A stretch of DNA of 64,000 nucleotides from Catonia carolina (GCA_035578175.1 JAQMRL010000006.1:28646393-28710392); one strand, 5' to 3'; counted from the first letter of the stretch, positions 23,425 to 35,076 are shown. Notes: generated by a model from the letters alone, not told the origin. Numbers and translations: made by a program.

Positions 23425-23797
23425 ACTTTCTCTTGCCTATATGGATAAAAATGTAGGAAAGAAAGTATTGTTTTCAAGTTGATTTTTCTAAATCCAGTTT
23501 TGACCGGATCTACACGTTTTCAGACCCCCTGAACCCAAAAAACATGTTTTTAGCGATATGTCAATGTGTGTGTATGTGTGTGCGCGCGCGTGCGCGTGCG
23601 TGTGTGTATGTATGTATGTGCGAACAAAGTATCTGAAAACGGAACGTTGTACGGAGGTAAAACTTTAAACTTAGTCTACGTTAGATATTACTACAGGACC
23701 CGACACGAACATTTTCATTAAAATCGGTCAACCGGAAGTAAAAGTTTATTCGTGACATTTATCACTTTTTTGCAATGTTCTCAAAAACATTCAAACG
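23425..23797 (+). mobile_element. Family H 5' half, left arm of an inverted pair
   Basis: Starts ACTTTCTCTTGCCTATATGG in a T-run, with a mixed (TG)n/(CG)n tract at about 23569-23620. It ends inside the TTCTCAAAAAC block, where it meets an oppositely oriented copy. Confidence 0.85.
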
Positions 23798-24741
23798 ACT
23801 TTCTCTTGGCAATTCAAAAATGAACAATATAACATAACATTAGTAAAAAAAACATTATAATTAAAAAACAACTAATCTCAAAAATGTAACCTAATTTTAA
23901 TCATGAGTGAAAGACGCAAAATGAAAATCAACCTAAGTTTGGCTTAATAACTTGGAAAATCTTTTTTCACGCTAAAGTAGGTTGCGTAGAGAAAAATGCT
24001 TAAAATAGAAGTTGTAGATCTATTGAACTTTCTATAAATTTGATTATATGAGCTTTTGTCGTTCATGCATACTAAGGCTGAAATCCTAAAAAACCATTTT
24101 CTTACAGATTTCCATGGGATAAAAACCAGAACATTACTAATTACCGCTAAAATAAGCGTGTACAAAAAAAATGTTTGAAATAAAAGTTGTAAAATTGTAA
24201 ATTGTCTACAACTTTTATTATATACATTTTTGCGCTAAAATACATATTAAGGCCGGAATTTAAAAAAAATCCATTCTTTTCTACGAAAGCACAGCCTCTC
24301 CAAAACTTTCAGCAGACATCGCGCCACCCTATCTTGTAGAACATAAAACATCTACTAAATGAGGTGATTTTTAAAACAATCGAAGAAGCCGTTTTTGAAA
24401 AAATCGCAAAAAAGTGAAAAATGACACGAATAAACTACTCCTTGCGGTTGACTGATTTTAATGAAAATGTTCTTCTCGAGTCCTCTAGTAATTACTATTC
24501 TTCTAATAAATTTCCTCTAGTAAATCCCTAACTTAAGTTTCAGGTTTTAATTTGGTACAATGTTTCGTTCTTAAGATATTTGTTCATACACTCTCACCCA
24601 CAGACCAATCGCTAAAAACATGTTTTTATGGGTTCAAGGGGTCTGAAAACGTGTAAATTCGGTGAAAACTCGATTTCAAAAAATCGACAAGAAAAAAATA
24701 CTTTCCCTCTTATAATTATATTTATATAGGTAAGAGAAAAT
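23798..24741 (-). mobile_element. Family H copy, right arm of an inverted pair
   Basis: A nearly complete copy on the minus strand. Its plus-strand left boundary is exactly the inner sub-terminal repeat (ACTTTCTCTTGGC at 23798), so only the terminal hairpin is missing. Its own 5' start lies at about 24740. With the left arm it forms a symmetric unit with 5' ends outermost. Confidence 0.85.
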
Positions 24742-25170
24742 AAAAAAGAAAAAAATGTTTGTTGTCAATGAAAATATTGAAACAAAAAGGAAACATGGAC
24801 TAAGGAAATTTTCATGGTTGAAAATATTGGAGGTTGAACAAAATGAGAGTACGCGTACACTTTTGAGGGTGACCCACCAAGAGAGAGCAATTATCAGAGT
24901 TGTACCCAATCTTCATCAATAAAGGTAGCACTCCAAGAAGAAGGAGGAGGTGAAGGAGAACTGGAAGTTAGTGAATTAATGATGAGTATGTGAGACGGTG
25001 AGGAAATTTCCATTTACATATGAAACGATCAAATTATTTCGTAGTTCCTAGATTCCAGTTGCACAATCGACATAATTATTTAAATAGACCATACATAAAT
25101 TTTAGTTAAAGACTGTTGGCATTATAAGTTTTAATGGTATCAACCGATGAGAATGCAAATAAAAATGTAA
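24742..25170. other. Spacer, nothing recognised
   Basis: No recognised feature. Confidence 0.45.
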
Positions 25171-25907
25171 AAAGCTCATGTAAAAAACTCACACGATATT
25201 CTCATTCCAATGTAAAAACAAACATCAGGTAGAAACACTCACACAACTGTCTCTTGCCGATGCAAATAAAGAACAATATAAGCTAATATTAATAACAAAA
25301 CATTAAAAAAACCAAAAAAACTATCCTAAAAAAACATAACCTTTTATATTTAATCATGAGTGAAAGACGCAAAATGAAAAGCAACGTCAGTTAGGCTTAC
25401 GAATACGGAAAATCACTTTTTCACGCTAAACTAGGCTTTGTAGAGAAAAATACTTTAAATAAGCCTTGTAGATTATTTAATTTCCTATAAATTTGATTAT
25501 ATTATACACTTTGTCGTAAAATGCATACTAAGGCTGAAATCTTTAAAAAATCGATTTTTTACGCGTTTTCGTGGGACAAAACAAAAATGAGAGAGTGAGA
25601 GAAAAACAAGTGAAAAATTACATGAATAAACTACTTCTGGTTGACCGATTTTGATGAAAATGTTCGTGTCAGGTGCAGTAGTAGTATCTAACTTAAGTTT
25701 TAAGTTTCAACTCCGAACAATATTCCTTTCTTGAGACATTTTTGCGCGCGCGCGCACACACACACACACACACAAATCGCTAAAAACATGTTTTTTTTTA
25801 GTTTAGGGGGCCTGAATGTTTATTCCGATAAAAACTCGATTTCAAGAAATTCGATATGAAAACAATACTTTACTACCTTATATATTCATGTAAAACAAGA
25901 AAAAGTA
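25171..25907 (-). mobile_element. Family H copy with duplicated 3' terminus and internal deletion
   Basis: Two successive hairpin/sub-terminal segments occur, at 25171-25216 and from about 25227. The body then lacks the middle third. A (GC)n(AC)n tract lies at 25743-25774. The start, near 25900, is decayed (ATGTAAAACAAGAAAAAG). Confidence 0.75.
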
Positions 25908-26829
25908 ATACAAAATATACTGATCTGTGTCTAAGATCTTTCTGTTGTCTTAAAAGAGAGATAATTACTCGTTAAATGATTTTCTCATACATTGTTCTAA
26001 GAAATTTATTTATTTAGTTTTGTATCAGGTGTACCTAAAAATTATTGATACAAAAAGAAATAAAAACATAAATTGAGCTTGCAAAAATTATAGAAAGAAG
26101 TTTTGTCGCAAGTGTTACATTGGTAAACATATGTTCAACGTTTTATTTTGTTAGGAAAATATATTTTCCAGAAATCATATCACTGTTCATGTAAGAATAA
26201 AATCGATTCATAGCTCGTTGATAAGGAATGAGTTGCCCCACACTTAAACTCATGTTCCCATACTGAGCCAGCTGATACATAAAACCCGGTTTCGAAGAAC
26301 TCTTGAAAGTAATCATCCAGATTTCTGCGCTCTCTCTCAGATAAACATACTCTTTCTGACACACAATATTCTCTATCTCTGTTTTCTACACTTCATGTTC
26401 TTCTACCACTCCACTACTTCTTAAAATATATAGTACTTGATCTCTTAACCCACTCTCTTGTCCTCTGCACTACTCCCATCAGACTTGAAGTAAAGTAAAC
26501 GAAGGCTTACTACACTCTTGTTGTCTCTACATTTTGGTATCATAAAACATTTTCGAGTAAGTTTTATAAAATTTTTATGAATTTTTATTTTCCTTACTTA
26601 TTTTTTTCATGGAATAAAGTTTCTATGAAAAATGTATGGATCACAGATGAAATATATTTACTACCTTTCAAATGGAATCAAATATTTTTTAATAAATAAC
26701 TCTACAAGGATTAACCCTCGAACGTACAAGGGGAGGTAGTTCCTCGAACCCACAATTTTGTATTTCTTTAATATCTCCGACCCTGATCATGGAAAAATCT
26801 GAAAAATGTAAGCGTACTTTTACACTCGG
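25908..26829. other. Spacer, no supported gene
   Basis: Two overlapping minus-strand frames of 60-73 codons (about 26143-26364) match nothing I recognise and show no flanking gene structure. The rest is AT-rich. Confidence 0.4.
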
Positions 26830-26930
26830 TGAGGAAGGCATGGTAAACCACCTCACTCCTCGTTTTACTTAGTAAAGCCTCTAGAAGTTGAAACCAGTCT
26901 TTCGGCTGATGACCAAACAAGAAGAAATGA
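26830..26930 (+). mobile_element. Family C 3' fragment
   Basis: The last 100 bp of family C (GTGAGGAAGGCATGGTAAAC, then GGCTGATGACC) with a short AAC/AAG-rich tail. It is a 5'-truncated copy. Confidence 0.75.
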
Positions 26931-27099
26931 AATACGTAAAGCAATTAAGTACAGCAAAAACTATTATCATCCTACATTCTATTAAAAAAAATTAATAAAT
27001 CTTTTTGGATGACACCGTGGCACACAGATAAAATGCTAGATCTTTGCTGTCTAATTATGAGTGAATGAAGCAAAATGAAAATCAACCTTAGTTTGGCTT

Positions 27100-28691
27100 C
27101 TTCTTCTTCTTCATGTAGCATCTCCATTACGAAGGTGTGCTAGCATCATGGCAATCCTGACCTTGGAAACTGTAGCTCTAAATAGGTCGATGGATGACAA
27201 ATTAAACCACTCTCGCAGGTTCCGTAGCCAGGAGGTTCTTCTTCTTCCAACCGATCGTTTGCCCATAATCTTTCCCTGGATGACAAGATGAAGGATTTCA
27301 TATTTTGGACCTCTCAAGACATGGCCGAGGTACACCAGCTTTCTCTTCTTGATTTCGATCATCACTTCCATTCCCTTCTGCACCCTCCTTAGGACTTCCA
27401 TGTTTGTGACTCTCTCTGTCCAAGATATTTTGTGCATCCTTCTGTAAACCCACATCTCAAAGGCCTCAAGTCTTCGTTCACATTGCCTATTGGTAGTCCA
27501 GGCCTCTGCACCATAGTACAGCACCGGAAAGATGTAACACCTCAGCACACGAATTCTCAAGTCCAGACTCAGATTGTGGTTGCACAGCATCCTCTTCATT
27601 TTCACAAATGCGGCCCGGGCTCTCTCTATGCGGATTTTGATCTCAGTAGAGTAATCAAGGTTACTGTTCACCGTCATACCAAGATAGCTGTACTTCATAA
27701 CTCTTTCCAACTGCTCTCCCTCCACATACAGGTGTTCGTCATGTGGGACCACATTCTTGGTGATGACCATGCACTTTGTCTTCCTTGTGTTGAGGGTGAG
27801 ACCAAAATGTTGGCTGGCTTCAACAACCTTATTCAGGAGTTCCTGGAGATCCTGCATTGTTTCAGCCAGCAAGACTGTATCATCTGCATAACGTAAGTTG
27901 TTGAGACGTATGCCATTCACCCGAACTCCTCCAACCACCGTGTCAAGGGCTTGTCTGAAAATTTCTTCAGAATAAATGTTGAAGAGAAGTGGAGAGAGCA
28001 CACAGCCCTGCCTAACACCCCGTTTGATGTCCACTGGGTTAGTAAAGGCATCCTGCACGCGAACAGTTGCTGTCTGGTTGAAGTACAGGTTGACAATTAT
28101 TCGGATATCTCTCGAGTCAATATTTTTACGTTTCAACACTTCTATCAGTTGGTTGTGCCTGACTTTATCAAATGCTTTATTATAATCAATAAAACATGCA
28201 TATATGTCCTGGTTAACATCCATACAACGCTGCATGAGGACATTGTAAGCAAACAGCGCATCTCGCGTACTGAATCCATTTCTGAAACCAAACTGTGTGT
28301 CTGAGATATCTTCTTCCAGCTTTAAAAATGTTCTTCGATGTATAATTTTCAAAAAGATCTTCAGTGTGTGACTCATCAAGCTGATTGTTCTGTACTCATC
28401 ACATTTTTTCGCATTCTGCTTTTTTGGGATAGTAACAAAGGTTGACTTGAGCCACTCAGTCGGTATTATTCCCGTGCAATATATTTTGTTGAACAAAGCT
28501 GTGATTGTGTCAAGGTGTTCCTCCTCAATCAACTTGAGTACATCTGCGGGAATCTGATCTGGACCCAGTGCTTTACCATTTTTTGATGAATAAATTGCTC
28601 GCTGCACCTCTACTCTCAGAATTGGTGGGCCAGTCTCCTCTTCCTCTCTCTCGCCCATAGTCTCCTCTCTTTCATCCTCAAACAAAACAGT
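27100..28691 (-). mobile_element. RTE-like non-LTR retrotransposon, 5' truncated, with (GAA)n tail
   Basis: A perfect 12-bp target duplication TTAGTTTGGCTT (27088-27099, 28692-28703) sits in family H sequence. The element ends, on the minus strand, with (GAA)n directly after the ORF stop. It begins inside ORF2, so the endonuclease was lost at integration. Confidence 0.85.
27111..28685 (-). CDS. Reverse transcriptase (RTE-like non-LTR), open but N-terminally truncated
   Basis: The 524-codon frame has no internal stop. It starts in the pre-RT region (AIYSSKNGKALGPDQIPADV) and covers the RT core: CDEYRTISLMSHTLKIFLKI, DTQFGFRNGFSTRDALFA, CFIDYNKAFDKVRHNQLIEV, GVRQGCVLSPLLFNIYSEEI and the catalytic box YADDTVLLAE. 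The thumb (YLGMTVNSNLDYSTEI, then RVLRCYIFPVLYYGAEAWTT) and the end (KLVYLGHVLRG, then GRRRTSWLRNLREWF) follow. The last codons (LRNGDAT) run into TGA, which overlaps the start of the (GAA)n tail. The first ATG is simply the first in-frame Met after truncation and not a real start. The lack of stops implies recent insertion. RTE-like placement is by resemblance of the C-terminus; a neighbouring clade is possible. Confidence 0.85.
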   Translation of the reverse strand: MFEDEREETMGEREEEETGPPILRVEVQRAIYSSKNGKALGPDQIPADVLKLIEEEHLDTITALFNKIYCTGIIPTEWLKSTFVTIPKKQNAKKCDEYRTISLMSHTLKIFLKIIHRRTFLKLEEDISDTQFGFRNGFSTRDALFAYNVLMQRCMDVNQDIYACFIDYNKAFDKVRHNQLIEVLKRKNIDSRDIRIIVNLYFNQTATVRVQDAFTNPVDIKRGVRQGCVLSPLLFNIYSEEIFRQALDTVVGGVRVNGIRLNNLRYADDTVLLAETMQDLQELLNKVVEASQHFGLTLNTRKTKCMVITKNVVPHDEHLYVEGEQLERVMKYSYLGMTVNSNLDYSTEIKIRIERARAAFVKMKRMLCNHNLSLDLRIRVLRCYIFPVLYYGAEAWTTNRQCERRLEAFEMWVYRRMHKISWTERVTNMEVLRRVQKGMEVMIEIKKRKLVYLGHVLRGPKYEILHLVIQGKIMGKRSVGRRRTSWLRNLREWFNLSSIDLFRATVSKVRIAMMLAHLRNGDAT

Positions 28692-28830
28692 TTAGTTTGG
28701 CTTAATAATACGAAAATCCACTTTTTCACGCTAAACTAGGGTCTATAGAGAAAAATGCTTGAAACAAAAGTTGCATACATTTGAATTTCGTATAAATTTT
28801 ATTTTATACATTTTTGTCGTTAAATGCATA

Positions 28831-30942
28831 GGTACTTTCTTTTTTAACTTTATTTTATTGAAATTTCACGACTATACAATATGAAAACTAGTAAAAATGA
28901 TAAAACTATAACTATGTATTCGGTACTTTAAGGATAACACCACCCAGCGACAGGACTCCAGCGTTATAAGGTTGTTTGTTTATATTTTATTTGTTTAAAT
29001 TTTGAAAATTGTGTACGTACGAAGCCAATATAATATAGTTTACCTTATAATGTTTCTGCTCCATCGTCTGCGTAGACGCCTTTGGGGATTAAGTGGGTGA
29101 TGTTCATTGTCTAGATCACGTATAAGGGGATTCCGGTGGTTGAACAGTTTATCCTTAAATCTGAAATAAAGTCTGTAGAAAGAATTGTTGACATAAGGTC
29201 CTTGTGAAGAGTCGCGTTCGATGCGTAGGAAGGAGCGTTTGTTATGCGTCGGAGAGTCTTGGACTGAAATCGTTGGATTCGAGCTACAACGGATGGTTTT
29301 GCTGAGTCATAAATCTGGCTCCCGTACGTCCACACGGGTTTGAGGAGAGTTTTATACAGAAGAACTTTTGAGGAGAGTGTCAGTTTTGAACGTTTTGAAA
29401 CTAGTCGGTACAGGTGTTTTAGTCGATCGTCTAGAGCCCTTCTCTTTACATTTACATGTTTATTTCACGTGAGACGACGATCAATGTATAACCCAAGGTA
29501 TCGGGTATGGTGACTCTGTGGAAGAGGCGTATTGTAAAGAAATACTAGTGGGCACGTTTGTCGACGCAGCGTAAAAGTCACATGAAATGTTTTGTCTATA
29601 TTAACTTTTATTCTCCATTTGGTAAACCACTTTTCCAAAAGAGATAATGAATTCTGAATATTGTAAGAAGTGATTGTGGGGTCGTCGGATGAAGGCAAAA
29701 TTACAGTGTCTTCACCAAAAGAAGCTATGGTGGTGTGTAAGCCGGAAGGTACATCGGCTGTAAAAATACTGTAGAGAAATGGAGCTAATGTTGATTCTTG
29801 TGGAACACCTGCTAGTATTGGAAAATAGCCTGAAAGTGATGTACCTTGCAAACGACAAAAAATCGCTCTGATAAAAATGACTGAAGTATAAGATAATAAG
29901 TAGCTGAGAGAAAACGCAGCTTACTGAGAAGTCCGTCAAATGCTTGTCGTATATCAAAAAATAGACCAGTAGCGTATTGTGTTTGCTCTAAAGCTGAGGC
30001 TAAGTAATTTACGACACGGTGGAGCTGATGGATAGCTGAATGACACAATCGGAAACCAAACTGACGATCCGGGAGAATTTTGTATTGTTCAATGATGGGT
30101 AGGATTCTAGATATTAATAATTTTTTAAATGTGGTAGTAAACTGATTGGGTGATAAGATGAAGGTGTTTGGGGCGGCCTGTTTGGTTTATGAATAATTTT
30201 GATGTGGGACAATTTCCATTGAATTGGAAATACGTCAACAACATTATCCCTTTTCTAGGTAGCTCACGTAAGACTTCAGCTGTGATTAGATCGTAACCTG
30301 GTGCTTTTTTCAGAGGAAGAGATAGAATGCGACTCTTTATTTCAGCGGGCGTAAAACTGTCAGGAGGAAGCGAGAGTTGCAATGAAGTTGTTCGTTCATC
30401 AGAGATTTCTGAAACATGATCTGTGTCAATTATATCAGGGGGAGGCTGGAATACTTTGAATAGATGTTTAGCAAGTTCATCGGCTTTGCCTTTATCATAT
30501 ATAAGCCATGTACCATTTTCACTTCTTAGAGGTGGAGATGGTGAATGGTATCTCAAAATGCGTTTAGTAGCATTCTAGAGCGAACCATTTTCTGGAATAA
30601 GGGAAGTTACATAGGATTCGTATGACACAGATTCGAAATCTCTAATGAGGCGCTTTAGTTCATTATTTAATCCGATGTAAGAGATTTTGTCTCGGGGACT
30701 TCTAGAAAGTTGCCATTTTTTCCTGCCCCTCCTTTTCTCACTAACTAATACACGAATATAATTGGGGTAAGTGGGATATCTATTATTCATTTTATTTGTC
30801 GGCAGCAAAGAAGACCACGCCACTTGTTGAACGACCGTAACGAACTGTTCTAAAGCGAGTTCTATATCACGGCCAGATTATAACGGAAGTCGAAGGTTTA
30901 CATTGTTGTTGACTTCAGTCTGAAATTTTTCCCAGTCCATAT
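28831..30942 (-). pseudogene. Jockey-clade ORF2, 5'-truncated and decayed (J3)
   Basis: An 11-bp target duplication TTAAATGCATA (28820-28830, 30943-30953) sits inside family H. Minus-strand frames carry, in pieces, the ORF2 middle (SEKRRGRKKWQLSRSPRDK; APGYDLITAEVLRELPRKG), RT palm parts (HQLHRVVNYLASALEQ; FFDIRQAFDG; AGVPQESTLAP) and the 3' part (FTLRRQTC; YLGLYIDRRLT). Several stops and frameshifts separate them. The catalytic box has become FGEDT in place of FADDT, so the enzyme is dead. The close match to J1, including the 3' UTR block, places it in the same subfamily. Confidence 0.9.
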
Positions 30943-31439
30943 TTAAATGCATACTAAGGCCCAAATCTTAAAAAACCCATTTTTACAAATTTTTATGAAA
31001 ACCCCCAGAAAATCACTAATTACCGATAAACGAAGCGTTATACAATGAATTTTTTTAAATATAAATGGTAAATTGTTAAATTGGCTACAACTTTGATCAT
31101 AAACACTTTTGCCCCAAAAAGCATTTTAAGGCCGGAATCTTTAAATAACCATTTTTTTTTGTACGAGAGAAAGCCTTCCCAAAAAATTCAACAGATATGG
31201 CGCCTACCTATTTTATAGAGCATAAAGAATCTAGTAACTAAGGTGATTTTTAAAAAAAGCTGTAGGAGCCGTTTTTGAGAAAATCGCAAGAAAGTGAAAA
31301 ATGACACGAATAAAGTAATACTTCCGGTTGACCGATTTCGATTAAAATATTCGGGTCGGGTCCTCTGTGGTATTTAACTTAATTTTTAAGTTTATACATC
31401 GTACGATGTTCCGTTCTTGAGATATTCTGTTCACAAGCA

Positions 31440-31475
<36 letters not shown>

Positions 31476-31614
31476 AATCGCTAAAAACACTTTTCTGGTT
31501 TTAGGAGATCTGAAAACGTGAATATCCGGTAAAAACTCGATTTCGAAAAAACGACAAGAAAACAATACTTTCCTTCCTTTATATTTATACAAGCAAGAGA
31601 AGGTAAAAAGTTAT

Positions 31615-32051
31615 TTCAATATCCCAAAATAAAGTTATAAGAGAAAATCCTAAAGCTATAAGACAAAATTTGACCTACATTAATGCAAGTTGATTCTAAA
31701 TAATTTTAAGTTACACCCATTTCTATATGTTATAAAAAGAATATGTGAAACCCGTGGAAAATTGCTTACTAAATGAATTGTGAAAAATTTTTCAAACCAT
31801 TTACGCGTTCGAACGAAAGAGGTAAAATATGATTTATAGCTAGCGTACAACATACGGTAATGTTTATCTAACTTTCGATTACATTGTAATATTTTCTTTA
31901 GAAAATTTATGTATCTTTGACATTTTTCAAAAGAAATTTCTTGTTACTTTATAATTTTTCAAATGTTATTTAAATATACAGGGTATATTTAAAAAACACG
32001 TTAAAACTCTAAGATATAGGTAATTGTGTACGTAACTAAAAATAAGAAAAA
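31615..32051. other. Spacer, nothing recognised
   Basis: No recognised feature. Confidence 0.45.
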
Positions 32052-32811
32052 ATCTGGTGTAAAACACTCACAAATTTCTTTTGGCAATGCAATTAATGAC
32101 CAATATAACCCAACAATAGAAAACATTATAAATAAACAGAAAAATTAATCTTAGAAATCATAACCTCATTTTAATCAAGAGTGAATGATGGAAAATGAAA
32201 ACCAACCTTAGCTTGGCTTAATAATTCAAAAAAATCACTCTTTTCCTCTTAACTAGGCTTTGCAGAAAAAAATGCTTGAAATAAAAGTTGTAGATCACTT
32301 CAATTTCCTACAAATTTGTATTATATGAATTTTTGTCATAAAATGAATATTACGACCAAAATCTTAAGGAATCAATTTTTTACAGATTTTCATAGAAAAA
32401 AAAAACAGAAAATCACTAATTAATTACTGCTAACTAAGTGTTATACAAAGAAATGTTTGAAATAAAATTTGTAGGTTTATGTCTACAACTTTTATTATAT
32501 ACACTTTTGTGCTAAAATGCATTATTATAACCGCAATCTTAAAAAACAATTTTTTTCTATGAGAGAACAGCCTCCTCAAGAATTTCAGCAGACATGGCGC
32601 CTACCCTAGTAGAGGATAAAAAATGTTGTTAATGAGGCGATTTTTAAAAAAATTGTAGGAGCCGTTTTTGATAAAATTGCAAAAAAGTGTAAAATGATAC
32701 GAATAAACTCCTTTCGGTTGACCGATTTTGATTAAAATGTTCGTTTCGGGTCCTATAGGAATATCTAATTTAAGGTTCAAGTATCAACTTTGTACGATGT
32801 TCCGTTCTTGT
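32052..32811 (-). mobile_element. Family H copy, left arm of an inverted pair
   Basis: Minus-strand copy from the hairpin end (ATCTGGTGTAAAACACTCAC) to the GATGTTCCGTTCTTG block. Its 5' 200 bp are missing; sequence turns around at about 32811. Confidence 0.85.
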
Positions 32812-33199
32812 TGTGTAAAGCTTAGTTTAGTGGTCATTAGCGATTTTCTGTTTTTTCTCACGAAAACGTGTGAGAAATCTATTTTTTAAGATATCGGCCT
32901 TGGTATGCATTTCACGACAAAAGTGTAGCCTATATAATAAAATTTATAGGAAACTTTTATAATAAAATTGCATTTTTCTCTACAGAGCCTAGTTTAGCGT
33001 GAAAGAGTGATTTTCCGAATTTTTAAGGCAAACTGAAGTTGATTTTCATTTTGCGTCTTTCACTCATGATTAAAATTAGGTTATGTTTATTGGGGTTAAA
33101 TTATTTGTTTGTTTTTAATGTTTTATTACTAATGCTAGGTTATATTGTTAATTATTTGCATTGGCATGAGAAAGTTGTGTGAGTGTTTCACACCAGATC
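32812..33199 (+). mobile_element. Family H 3' part, right arm of an inverted pair
   Basis: Plus-strand copy from the CTTAGTTTAGTGGTCATTAG block to the hairpin GTGTGAGTGTTTCACAC and CAGAT. With the preceding copy it forms a unit with hairpin ends outermost. Confidence 0.85.
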
Positions 33200-33225
33200 T
33201 TTAGGTTTAATTTTGATGAGTACTT

Positions 33226-33478
33226 GTTATTTAGATTATAAGCCGAGAGACTGGTTTGAATCTCTAGAGGCTTTACTAAGATTGCAGTGATAGTGAAAAC
33301 GATTTCGCGCAAATCATAGGCATTGCTTAAACTCTCGATTTCACTGAAAGTGTCATCTTCACTTCATTCACCACAGGGACTGGTTGTATAATAAAATTCA
33401 TTATTACCAGAGAAGATAACTCTGACTAGTGGTTTTTTTACAAATCAATCTCTTCTGTTCTTATTATACTGCATTCTA
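33226..33478 (-). mobile_element. Family C copy, diverged
   Basis: Minus strand. AAGCCGAGAGACTGGTTTGA on the plus strand marks the 3' end. The middle has a replaced segment (about 33300-33350); the CTTCACTTCATTCACCACAG block is intact. Confidence 0.65.
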
Positions 33479-34138
33479 CGTTTTACGTAACAATCGAATA
33501 CAAGACATCTGAGTAGGCAAAGCAAGAGTTCCTGTTTAGTTTAATGAGCAACCAAATGTGGTCAGGATCCTTTTACTGTACAAAATTCTCAGGTTGCATT
33601 TTAAACAGAGCCGATTAAATGTAAACGGCTTAAGATTATAATAACAATCATAATAATACAGTAATCGATTTTCTACTTTAGTCAAACATTGTTTACGATG
33701 TATCAGTTGATAAGAAATGTTCGGTACATTGTTACAGCATGTACATATAACTGATGTGTTTTCTCAGTTCCCTTCATCCATCAAGAGTCTTGTTTCATCT
33801 GTGCTATTGAATCTTTGATTAATGACTTGAGTACAACACGCACTAAGCATTAACATTGTTTTGCTCTCGCTCCACTATTCTTCTCCTATTTCGTTACGAC
33901 CTCAATCTTTATTCTCTGAACTTAACCCTGTCTATCTGGTGATTAAGATGAAATATCTTTCAGACCTAAGTCATTCTATATAATAGAAAAGTATATGCCA
34001 AGGAAGTCAACCAGTTACAAATTTGTAAATATAATTTCTGATCTAATTCTTAACAGTTTTTTTATATCAAGTTTCTTTTAAATATTAAATTACATTCAAT
34101 TCAATATTGTAGTAGTATATAAAGCATAGCTTTCAACA
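33479..34138. other. Spacer, nothing recognised
   Basis: No recognised feature. Confidence 0.45.
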
Positions 34139-34173
34139 TTTTTACTTTCTCTTGCCTTATATGAATATAAAAC
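34139..34173 (+). mobile_element. Family H 5' tip
   Basis: Only the first 35 bp (ACTTTCTCTTGCCTTATATG) of a family H copy remain, just upstream of a T MITE. Confidence 0.6.
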
Positions 34174-34201
34174 CAGCCCATAATAGGCAAATAAGGGTTA
34201 A

Positions 34202-34928
34202 GGGGAGACTGTATTTTGTATCCTGCCAATGTTAAATTTGCTATTTTTAGGTACATTTTTCATAGGATTGGTGAAAGATAAAAAAAACGAAAATTTGTAC
34301 ACTTATAGTTGTAGGGTGGTTTTAGCTACTAATATTTTTTTCAATTTAATCTGTTGGACCATAACGTTTTTAAAAGAATAACGAATAACATAAAATTTGT
34401 ACAATTTTTTCTACGTTTTTTGCATATTACTAATTTTTTGAGCACCTGAGGAAGTAAAAACAATGTCGGTGAATGTGCATGCACATGATAATTAACTGGT
34501 AAACATTTCAACTTGGTAAGTTGAATGGTTTCTGAGAAAAACGTATTTAAGTGTTAATAATCTAAATTGAAGGGAAAAGGCATAAATAAAAAACAAAATG
34601 TGCACAAAAAAGTGTAATTTTCCATCAAAAGTTGGTTACAAAGCTGCACCAACAGTGGAGAATATTAAAAATAGTAAAGCAGATATTTAAAGAAAGCTTA
34701 AATTCTTTTTGCACTAAAACAAGCAATATAAAAATATGAAAAATATTTGTTCTTGGCGAGATGTTAATTTTTAGGATAAACCTAATAAAATCTAAATTTT
34801 TTTTAATTGAAATAATTTTTTGCTGTAATTTAATGTTTTTCTGGTAAATCTAGGTCTAAACTATTGAAAAACATAAAAAACCGAAAATCAAAATTTTCAG
34901 TCAAAACCATCATAGAGTCAGTCTCCCC
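34202..34928 (+). mobile_element. TTAA-flanked MITE, family T, well preserved
   Basis: TTAA at 34198-34201 and 34929-34932. Termini GGGGAGACTG on the left and, reverse-complemented, GGGGAGACTGACTC on the right. About 727 bp, non-coding, colinear with 20206-20936 throughout. Confidence 0.9.
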
Positions 34929-35076
34929 TTAAATTATAAGGACTCGATCTGCTAGTTCCAGGGTTATAAAAAATAGTTCTCTTTCTTATCACATGATCAC
35001 CCAATCATATAACTGAAGCATTTAAGAAAAGATGAGTAAGAGGTGTAAAAAACACTATAATGTTTTTTCACCGTCG

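Larger units (their letters stand above)
27051..31614 (-). mobile_element. Family H copy carrying two nested retrotransposons
   Basis: The H sequence is present in three pieces: 27051-27099, 28692-28830 and 30943-31614. These join perfectly once an RTE-like element (27100-28691) and a Jockey copy (28831-30942) and one target duplication of each are removed. The 5' start is near 31605; a (CA)n tract of 17 or more units lies at about 31440-31474. The hairpin end is missing. Confidence 0.85.

Noticed and set aside
26143..26364. Two overlapping minus-strand frames of 60-73 codons
   Set aside because: No recognisable motif and no neighbouring exon or promoter; the two frames offer incompatible proteins.
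27432..28304. Plus-strand frames of 117-154 codons opposite the RTE-like RT
   Set aside because: Antisense shadows of a clearly coding minus-strand RT.
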